A stretch of 64,000 nt of DNA. Source: Afipia sp. (GTDB taxonomy: Bacteria; Pseudomonadota; Alphaproteobacteria; Rhizobiales; Xanthobacteraceae). Within the stretch, counting starts at the first letter, position 1, and each line of letters begins with the position of its first letter. The stretch lies in contig JANQAK010000003.1 of the NCBI GenBank assembly GCA_024707075.1, positions 1,922,001-1,986,000 on the forward strand, read 5' to 3'. The notes below the pieces were generated by a model. That model was not told where the DNA came from and searched no databases. It saw nothing but the letters and a program-made list of their open reading frames with translations. The position numbers and the translations under genes are program-made. Below, in pieces: positions 46,871 to 53,190 of the stretch.

Positions 46871-47899
46871 ATGGCGCTTTCGCGATCACGCCGCAGCGAC
46901 CCGGGCTTCAATTACTGGCCCGGCTTTGTCGACGCCCTGTCGACGCTGGTGCTGGCCATCGTCTTCCTGCTGTCGGTGTTTCTGGTCGTGCAGTTCTTCC
47001 TGTCGCAGGAGGTCACCGGCAAGGACAAGGCGCTGGAGCGGCTGAATGCGCAGATCGCGCAGCTCAACGAACTGCTCTCGCTGGAAAAACTCGGCAAGCT
47101 CAATCTCGACGATCAACTGTCGCAGATGCGCGCCGGACTTGCCTCCGCCGAGGCCGAACGCGATCGCGTCAAAGGCCTTTACGACGGCCTTGCGGGCGCA
47201 GGCGCCAACGCCGCCGGCCGTGCCACCGAACTCGGCAAGGCGCTCGACTCCGAGAAGCAGGTGTCTGCCCGCGCGCTGGCCCAGATCGAGGTGCTGAACC
47301 AGCAGATCAGCGCACTGCGCCGCCAGCTCGCTGCACTTGAGGAAGCACTGGACGCGTCCGAGAAGCGCGACAAGGAATCGCAGGGCAAGATCGCCGACCT
47401 TGGGCAGCGGCTCAACGTGGCGCTGGCGCAGCGCGTGCAGGAACTGTCACGCTACCGTTCCGAATTCTTCGGCCGCCTGCGCACCATTCTCGGCAACCGG
47501 CCGGATGTCCGCATCGTCGGCGATCGTTTCGTGTTCCAGTCCGAAGTGTTCTTCGACACCGGACAGGCATTACTCCTGCCGGAAGGCCGCGCCGAACTCG
47601 ACAAGCTCGCCGCGGCGCTGACCGATCTCGACAAGCAGATTCCGGCGGAAATTGCCTGGGTGCTGCGCGTGGACGGCCACACCGACGTGCGGCCGATCAA
47701 CAGCCCGCAGTTCAAGTCGAACTGGGAACTATCATCGGCGCGCGCTATTTCGGTGGTGCAGTATCTCGTTTCGCTCGGCGTGCCGGCGCAGCGGCTGGTC
47801 GCGGCAGGCTTTGCGGAATTCCAGCCGCTCAATCCGGGCACGACCGAAGAGGCCTACAAGCGCAATCGCCGCATCGAGCTGAAGCTGACCGAGCGATGA
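46871..47899 (+). CDS. MotB-like OmpA-domain protein, partner of the MotA/ExbB-like channel
   Basis: A 342-residue protein. An N-terminal membrane helix carries an Asp just before it (YWPGFVDALSTLVLAIVFLLSVFLVVQFF), as in MotB/TolR-type channels. A long coiled coil (residues ~50-180) spans the periplasm. The OmpA-like peptidoglycan-binding domain includes FFDTGQALLLPEG, LRVDGHTDVRPIN, NWELSSARAISVVQYLVSLG and NRRIELKL. The gene starts 17 bp after the channel gene, so they are one operon. The layout resembles ZorB of Zorya defence systems, but no zorC/D/E-like gene is present. Confidence 0.85.
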   Translation: MALSRSRRSDPGFNYWPGFVDALSTLVLAIVFLLSVFLVVQFFLSQEVTGKDKALERLNAQIAQLNELLSLEKLGKLNLDDQLSQMRAGLASAEAERDRVKGLYDGLAGAGANAAGRATELGKALDSEKQVSARALAQIEVLNQQISALRRQLAALEEALDASEKRDKESQGKIADLGQRLNVALAQRVQELSRYRSEFFGRLRTILGNRPDVRIVGDRFVFQSEVFFDTGQALLLPEGRAELDKLAAALTDLDKQIPAEIAWVLRVDGHTDVRPINSPQFKSNWELSSARAISVVQYLVSLGVPAQRLVAAGFAEFQPLNPGTTEEAYKRNRRIELKLTER

Positions 47900-47906
47900 T
47901 ACGCGC

Positions 47907-48356
47907 ATGAGCGCAGATGTCACGCTGCGGCCCTATACCGATAGCGACGAGGACGCGGCCATCGACCTGTGGTTCCGCACCTGGCAACAGGCCTATCCGT
48001 CGATCGATTTTTCGCAGCGGCTGGATGGCTGGCGCGCGCGCTGGTGCGACGAACTGGTGCCTGCCGCGCAGATCGTGGTCGCTTCACAAGACGACAGGAT
48101 GATCGGCTTCGTCACCATTGATGCCACCGGCTATCTCGACCAGCTTGTGGTCGCGCCGGAACAATGGGGATCTGACCTCGGAAATTCTTTGATCGCCGAG
48201 GCCAAGGCGATGTCGCCAAACGGCATCACGCTGCTGGTCAACACCGACAACGCCCGCGCCATCCGCTTTTATGAGCGCAATGGATTCGTCCGCACGCACG
48301 AGGACGTCAACCCGGTGTCGGGTCGGAAAGTTTATGGGATGAAGTGGGAGCCGTAG
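47907..48356 (+). CDS. GNAT family N-acetyltransferase
   Basis: A 149-residue GCN5-type acetyltransferase. The N-terminus VTLRPYTDSDEDAAIDLWFRTWQQAYP, the acetyl-CoA loop region YLDQLVVAPEQWGSDLGNSLIAEAKAM and the C-terminal NTDNARAIRFYERNGFVRTHE are standard. The substrate is unknown. It begins 7 bp after the OmpA-domain gene and may be co-transcribed with the stator-like pair. Confidence 0.9.
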   Translation: MSADVTLRPYTDSDEDAAIDLWFRTWQQAYPSIDFSQRLDGWRARWCDELVPAAQIVVASQDDRMIGFVTIDATGYLDQLVVAPEQWGSDLGNSLIAEAKAMSPNGITLLVNTDNARAIRFYERNGFVRTHEDVNPVSGRKVYGMKWEP

Positions 48357-48368
48357 AATCTACAAAAC

Positions 48369-48447
48369 GTCATTGCGAGGAGCACTTGCGACGAAGCGAT
48401 CCACCTTTTTATGTCGCTCTGGATTGCTTCGCTTCGCTCGCAATGAC
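48369..48447. repeat. Dispersed palindromic repeat, family A
   Basis: GTCATTGCGAGGAGCACTTGCGACGAAGCGATCCA, short spacer, CTGGATTGCTTCGCTTCGCTCGCAATGAC. It sits between convergent genes and ends just before the ABC transporter stop. Confidence 0.85.
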
Positions 48448-48450
48448 GAG

Positions 48451-50190
48451 CTACACGCCCTCGAACTGCAATCGCGCCAGCCGTGCATAAAGGCCGTTCG
48501 CGGCAACGAGCGACACATGCGTGCCCTGCTCGACAATACGGCCGTTCTCCATCACCAGAATGCGATCGCAGGACAACACAGTCGCAAGACGATGCGCGAT
48601 CACCAGCGTGGTGCGGTGCTTCATCAGCTCTTCCAGAGCGGTCTGCACCAGCGTTTCACTCTCGGCATCGAGTGCTGACGTGGCTTCATCCAGCAGCAGC
48701 AGCGGTGCATCGCGCAGGATCGCGCGCGCAATTGCGATGCGCTGGCGCTGGCCGCCGGACAGCGTGACGCCGCGCTCGCCGAGTTGGGTGTCGAAGCCGA
48801 GCGGCAGACGCGAAATGAACTCGGTGGCATGGGCGAGATCGGCGGCGCGCGCGACCTCCTCGTCGCTGGCGTCGGGCCGGCCGAAGCGGATATTCTCGCG
48901 GGCGCTGGTTGCGAACACAACGGAGTCCTGCGGCACGAGCGCGATGCGCGAGCGCACATCGGACGGATCGGCGTCGCGGACCGGCACGCCATCGACCGAG
49001 ATCTCGCCGCTCGCTGGATCGTAGAACCGCAGCAGCAAGTGAAACAGCGTGCTCTTGCCCGCGCCGGACGGCCCGACCACGGCAACCTTCTCGCCGGCCT
49101 TGACCGAGAACGACACGCCGTCAACGGCCAGATGCTCGGGCCGCGTCGGATAGGCAAACCGTACATTGTCGAAAACAACATCGCCACGCGGCGGCACCGG
49201 AAGCATGCGCGGGTTCGCGGGCGCCGCGATGTCGGGCTTGAGCCGCAGAATTTCGAACAGCCGCTCCGATGCGCCGGAGGCCTGCGAGATTTCGCCCCAG
49301 ACTTCGCTCAACTGGCCGAGCGCGCCTGCCGCGAATGCCGCATACAGGACGAACTGTCCGAGCCGTCCCGCACTGATCTGGCCGGTCAGCACATCGTGCG
49401 AACCGACCCAGAGGATCGCCACGACACTGGCGAACACCAGAAAGATCACGATCGCGGTCAGGATCGCGCGCGCGCCGGTCGAATTGCGCGCGGCCTGATA
49501 GGCGCGCTCGACCTCGCCGCCGAAACGCAGCTTCGCAAGGCGTTCGTTGGTGAAGGCCTGCAACGTCCGCATCGCGCCAATTAACTCAGAGGCATAGGAC
49601 GATGCGTCAGCCAGCGTGTCCTGCGCGCCGCGCGACAGTTTCTGCACCCGGCGGCCGAACGCCACCAGCGGCAGAACGATCAGCGGAATCACCGCGAGCA
49701 CGAAGCCGGACAGTTTCGGACTGCTGATGACCATCATGGCGGACGCGCCGATGAACAGCACCAGATTGCGCAGCGCGATCGAGACCGATGCGCCGACCGC
49801 GGACTTGATCTGCGTGGTGTCGGCGGTCAGGCGCGAGACCAGTTCGCCGCTGTGGGCGGTGTCGAAGAACGACGGCGACAGCGAGGTCAGATGATTGAAC
49901 ACGTCGCGGCGCAGGTCGGCGACGATGCGTTCGCCGAGCGTGATGACGAGGTAGTAGCGGACAGCGCTCGCGCCGGCGAGCACCGCCACCACCGCGATCA
50001 TCACCATGAAGTAGCTGTTGATCAGCGCGATGCCCTCGGGGCTGAATCCGAAGTCGATCATGCGGCGCACCGCGAGCGGCACCACCAGCGTCGCAGCCGA
50101 GGCCACGATCAGCGCCACCAGCGCCGCGATCGCCTGCAAGCGATACCGCGCCACGTAAGGTGCCAGCGCCAGCAGCGGCCGCAGCTTCAT
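48451..50190 (-). CDS. ABC transporter, fused permease and ATP-binding protein (MsbA/LipA-like exporter)
   Basis: A 579-residue half-transporter that exports lipids, drugs or peptides as a dimer. Six membrane helices (residues ~15-300) include LQAIAALVALIVASAATLVVPLAV. The nucleotide-binding domain has Walker A VVGPSGAGKST, Q-loop ALVPQDSVVF, signature TLSGGQRQRIAIARA and Walker B LLLLDEATSALD. The start ATG 50190 overlaps the stop of a 48-codon ORF upstream (ATGA) that reads like an N-terminal extension in another frame. The true N-terminus is therefore uncertain. Confidence 0.92.
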   Translation of the reverse strand: MKLRPLLALAPYVARYRLQAIAALVALIVASAATLVVPLAVRRMIDFGFSPEGIALINSYFMVMIAVVAVLAGASAVRYYLVITLGERIVADLRRDVFNHLTSLSPSFFDTAHSGELVSRLTADTTQIKSAVGASVSIALRNLVLFIGASAMMVISSPKLSGFVLAVIPLIVLPLVAFGRRVQKLSRGAQDTLADASSYASELIGAMRTLQAFTNERLAKLRFGGEVERAYQAARNSTGARAILTAIVIFLVFASVVAILWVGSHDVLTGQISAGRLGQFVLYAAFAAGALGQLSEVWGEISQASGASERLFEILRLKPDIAAPANPRMLPVPPRGDVVFDNVRFAYPTRPEHLAVDGVSFSVKAGEKVAVVGPSGAGKSTLFHLLLRFYDPASGEISVDGVPVRDADPSDVRSRIALVPQDSVVFATSARENIRFGRPDASDEEVARAADLAHATEFISRLPLGFDTQLGERGVTLSGGQRQRIAIARAILRDAPLLLLDEATSALDAESETLVQTALEELMKHRTTLVIAHRLATVLSCDRILVMENGRIVEQGTHVSLVAANGLYARLARLQFEGV

Positions 50191-50333
50191 ACGGGATTTT
50201 TGGGCGCCGTGATGGGCTCCGGTGGTTCCTGAGCCGCTCCTGACGGTGGCGAGGCCTCAACTGGGGCTGGCTGGCGGAGCCGCACAGGCGTGGCGCCAGC
50301 GGCCGCATCTTCAAGTCTCTCAACTGCGCTCAT
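50187..50333 (-). other. 48-codon ORF overlapping the ABC transporter start (possible frameshifted N-terminus)
   Basis: ATG 50333 opens [21 protein letters not shown] and ends ...APKNPV with TGA overlapping the ABC transporter ATG. Its Pro/Ala-rich, hydrophilic sequence is what one expects of a cytosolic N-terminal extension of this exporter class. Either it is a short leader coupled to the transporter by ATGA, or a single missing base has separated it from the transporter frame. Confidence 0.45.
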
Positions 50334-50495
50334 GAATCCGGCCGCCGCTCTGTCTGGAAGTCTTCAATTAAGCACCGAAGCGGGTGCTGGCAAATGACCA
50401 TCCGGCTTGTTTCCGAGCCGTTCCTGCGATATAGACCCGCAAAATTCGTCCCGAACATCCCTGATCTGTGGGCGCGCGGCGCCAGAGGATTTGCC

Positions 50496-50723
50496 ATGAA
50501 AGCCGAAATTCACCCGGATTATCATACAATTAAGGTCGTCATGACCGACGGGACCGAATATCTCACCCGTTCGACCTACGGCAAGGACGGCGACACGCTG
50601 AACCTGGATATCGACTCCAAGTCGCATCCGGCCTGGACTGGCGGAACCCAGCAGTTGCTCGACCGCGGCGGTCGGGTCTCGCGCTTCCAGAAGAAGTTTT
50701 CGGGCTTCCTCAAGAAGGACTGA
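50496..50723 (+). CDS. rpmE: 50S ribosomal protein L31
   Basis: A 75-residue ribosomal protein from ATG 50496 ([29 protein letters not shown]). It ends [16 protein letters not shown] as in alphaproteobacterial L31. There are no cysteines, so it is the zinc-free form. The track adds 34 upstream residues. A strong terminator follows 43 bp later. Confidence 0.96.
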   Translation: MKAEIHPDYHTIKVVMTDGTEYLTRSTYGKDGDTLNLDIDSKSHPAWTGGTQQLLDRGGRVSRFQKKFSGFLKKD

Positions 50724-50765
50724 TCGTCCGTCCGAACCCTGTTTCCGAACACGCTGTTTCCAGAC

Positions 50766-50797
50766 AAAAACGCCCCCGCTTTCGCAGGGGCGTTTTT
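50766..50797 (+). terminator. Rho-independent terminator after rpmE
   Basis: AAAACGCCCC / GGGGCGTTTT, 10-bp perfect stem, followed by a T-rich tail, 43 bp after the rpmE stop. Confidence 0.92.
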
Positions 50798-50848
50798 CGT
50801 TTTGACGGTGAGTTCGTTTTGACGGTGAGTTCGTGTTGACGGTGAGTT
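50798..50848. repeat. Three tandem copies of a 17-bp unit
   Basis: CGTTTTGACGGTGAGTT occurs three times in direct tandem (third copy with one T to G change), directly after the rpmE terminator. It may be a slippage product of no function, or a source of length variation between strains. Confidence 0.85.
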
Positions 50849-50853
50849 CGGGA

Positions 50854-50955
50854 CCTCATCCTGAGGAGGCGCACTTGCGCCTTCTCGAAGGATGAGGGAG
50901 TCGAAGCCCTTATGGCTCGAGACGCGTCGCAAGTACGACGCTCCTCACCATGAGG
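50854..50955. repeat. Dispersed palindromic repeat, family B
   Basis: CCTCATCCTGAGGAGGCGCACTTGCGCC...TCTCGAAGGATGAGG and GGCTCGAGACGCG...CGCTCCTCACCATGAGG, two linked hairpins. It follows the 17-bp tandem repeat and lies before the rcdA stop. Confidence 0.85.
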
Positions 50956-50966
50956 AAACCCTTTTC

Positions 50967-51473
50967 TTATCTCTCGAACGCCGCCTTGAGCATGTTCATC
51001 TGCGGCACCAGTGGATTGCCGATCGCAAGATGTTCGGCGGCCGGCGTATGAATCGTCGCATCGAGCCGGCGCACTTTGGTTTGCAATGCCATCGAGCGCG
51101 CGACCAGTTCCTGCAACCGCGCCGGCAGATTCGCCATCATGTCATCCGGGCACGGATCGGCCGCGGTCAGTTTCACCTTGGTCTTTTCACGGTTGGCCTG
51201 GTGCAGCGTCATCTCGCCTTCCTTGACCGCGCGATGCAGCAACAGCCATGACGCGAGCTGCATCAGCCGTGTCGTCAGCCGCATGCTTTCAGTGGCGTAG
51301 CTGAGGCTCGCAGAACGCTCCAGCGCCTTGGCCTCGGTACGGCCGGGCCCATCCAGATAGGCGGCTGTTTCCTCGACCAGATCCATGCCTTCCCTGAACA
51401 ATGTCCCGAAGGCGGCTGAGTTGGTAATCCTCTCGCTTAAGAGAACGAGATCGGCTTCGGCCTGATCGGACAT
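50967..51473 (-). CDS. rcdA: RcdA / DUF1465 family protein
   Basis: A 168-residue helical protein of the DUF1465 family, to which Caulobacter RcdA belongs; RcdA is an adaptor for ClpXP degradation of CtrA at the G1-S transition. The characteristic core reads ATESMRLTTRLMQLASWLLLHRAVKEGEMTL, then DPCPDDMMANLPARLQELVARSMALQTKVRRLD. Adaptor function in this organism is inferred. The gene is isolated, with repeat family B downstream. Confidence 0.88.
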   Translation of the reverse strand: MSDQAEADLVLLSERITNSAAFGTLFREGMDLVEETAAYLDGPGRTEAKALERSASLSYATESMRLTTRLMQLASWLLLHRAVKEGEMTLHQANREKTKVKLTAADPCPDDMMANLPARLQELVARSMALQTKVRRLDATIHTPAAEHLAIGNPLVPQMNMLKAAFER

Positions 51474-51805
51474 GGTTAACGCCTCACGCGGTTACGCTGA
51501 CTTTTTTATGATGAACAAATCATTGCGCGCCGGCGGCCGGGAGTCCAGCGCGTCGTCGGACAATGCGAAGATATGGTTTCCAGCGGGATGCCGCGCGCGA
51601 TGAAAGATGACCGCGCAAAAAAGAGCCGCCGTTTCCGGCGGCTTTTAAAAGTTGATAACAGGGAGGCGTCAAACAGAGTGGACAGGAGCCACTCGGTGTC
51701 CAAACAAGGACAACGCCAGTCATAAACGCTAAGGCTTAATACCGAGTAAATGAATGATTTCCTTTACGGTTCCTTTGCGAATGCGCGGAACCGGCGTTTA
51801 CGATT
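51474..51805. other. Intergenic stretch with a strong hairpin; possible small RNA
   Basis: About 330 bp between rcdA and the DUF1192 gene. AGCCGCCG/CGGCGGCT (51624-51643) forms a terminator-type hairpin. On the minus strand it is followed by TCTTTTTTG, a good U-tail. It could end the DUF1192 transcript about 160 nt past its stop, or an independent small RNA from about 51745 to 51612, which would also contain a TGTCC...GGACA hairpin. The ORFs 51506-51703 and 51520-51723 show no protein features. Confidence 0.5.
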
Positions 51806-51997
51806 TTACGATTTGAAAAACGCATTGGCGGCGTCGCGGCTCGCGCGCTTCTTCGCAGCGTCGGCCTTCAGCCGCTCGATCTCGGCCGCGAGCCTCGCAA
51901 TGCGGTCTTCAACGTCGCCAACGGACAACAGCGACAGATCCTGCCCGATCTCATGGCTGATTTTCTTGCGCGGTTTGTCGTCGTCCTCGGCCGCCAT
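51806..51997 (-). CDS. DUF1192 family small coiled-coil protein
   Basis: A 63-residue protein, MAAEDDDKPRKKISHEIGQDLSLLSVGDVEDRIARLAAEIERLKADAAKKRASRDAANAFFKS. LSVGDVEDRIARLAAEIERLK is the DUF1192 core and should form a short coiled coil. Function unknown. It is transcribed away from the quinone oxidoreductase gene. AGGAGG sits upstream of the ATG. Confidence 0.88.
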   Translation of the reverse strand: MAAEDDDKPRKKISHEIGQDLSLLSVGDVEDRIARLAAEIERLKADAAKKRASRDAANAFFKS

Positions 51998-52082
51998 GCT
52001 TCCCTCCTGTCGTTCACGCGATTATAGCTCTGTTCCGTCTCCATCTATTATCGCCCGCCTCCGCCGCCACAAGGATACATCA

Positions 52083-53080
52083 TGGACAAGCTGCCCACGC
52101 ATATGACCGCCGTCGCGATCAGCAAACCCGGTGGACCCGAGGTGCTCATCCCCGAGCAGCGGCCGGTGCCGCAGCCCGGCCCGCACCAGATCCTGATCAA
52201 GGTCGCGGCCGCTGGCGTGAACCGACCCGACGTGGCGCAGCGCAGCGGCAGCTATCCGCCACCGCCCGGCGCCAGCGATCTGCCGGGCCTTGAGGTTGCC
52301 GGCGAAGTGGTTGCGCTCGGCGAAGGCGTCACGAAACGCAAGATCGGCGACAAGGTGATGTCGCTGGTCGCGGGCGGCGGCTACGCCGAATACTGCCTGA
52401 CGCATGAAACCCACGCGATCCCGGTGCCCAGCAACTTCTCGATGATCGAAGCGGCGGCGACGCCGGAAACGCTGATGACCGTGTGGCACAACGTGTTCGA
52501 GCGCGGCGGGTTGAAACCCAATGAAACGCTGCTGATCCACGGCGGTTCGTCCGGCATCGGCACCACCGCGATCCAGATGGCGAAAGCCCACGGCGCAAAG
52601 GTATTCGTCACCGTCGGCGGACAGGACAAGGCCGACGCATGCCTCAAGCTCGGTGCGGATGCGGCGATCAACTACAAGACCGAGGACTTCGTCGCGAAGA
52701 CCAAGGAACTGACCGGCGGCGCGGGCGTGAACTTGATTCTCGACATGGTCGGCGGCGACTATATCGACCGCAACTATGACGCGGCGGCGGTCGAAGGCCG
52801 CATCGTGCAGATCGCGTTTCTCGGCGGCCCCAAGGCCTCGCCAAATTTCGCCAAGCTGATGACAAAGCGGCTGCACCACACCGGCTCGACGCTGCGCCCC
52901 CGCACGGTCGAGGACAAGGCCGCGATGGTCACCGCAATTACGGCGAAGGTCCTGCCCTGGATCGCCGAAGGACGGCTCAAGCCCTTGATGGACAGCACCT
53001 TCCCGCTGAAAGACGCTGCAAAAGCCCATGCGCGAATGGAATCGAGCCAACATATTGGCAAAATTGTGCTCACCGTTTAG
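52083..53080 (+). CDS. NAD(P)H-quinone oxidoreductase, zinc-free MDR superfamily (PIG3-like)
   Basis: A 332-residue medium-chain dehydrogenase/reductase without catalytic zinc ligands. The N-terminus VAISKPGGPEVLIPEQRPVPQPGPHQILIKVAAAGVNRPDVAQRSG and the nucleotide-binding motif LLIHGGSSGIGTTAIQMAKAHGAKV are typical of the QOR/PIG3 group, which reduces quinones with NADPH. The start MDKLPTHMTAVAI is supported by AAGGA upstream. Divergent from DUF1192, a conserved pairing I associate with Bradyrhizobiaceae. Confidence 0.93.
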
Positions 53081-53190
53081 GGCGGGGAAACCGCTCGAAA
53101 CCCTTTGATTTGCTTCATATTTGTGGCATTTATCGCGTTCCTTCCGGCAGGCTGTCCAGGGCCTGCCGCGTCTAACGCGGAGAGCTGACT

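Noticed and set aside
45855-47899. Zorya-type anti-phage system
   Set aside because: Only the ZorA/ZorB-like motor pair architecture is present; no helicase or nuclease partner, and the neighbours are housekeeping genes.
50798-50848. CRISPR or iteron origin
   Set aside because: Three contiguous 17-bp units without spacers and no replication initiator nearby; simple tandem duplication is sufficient.
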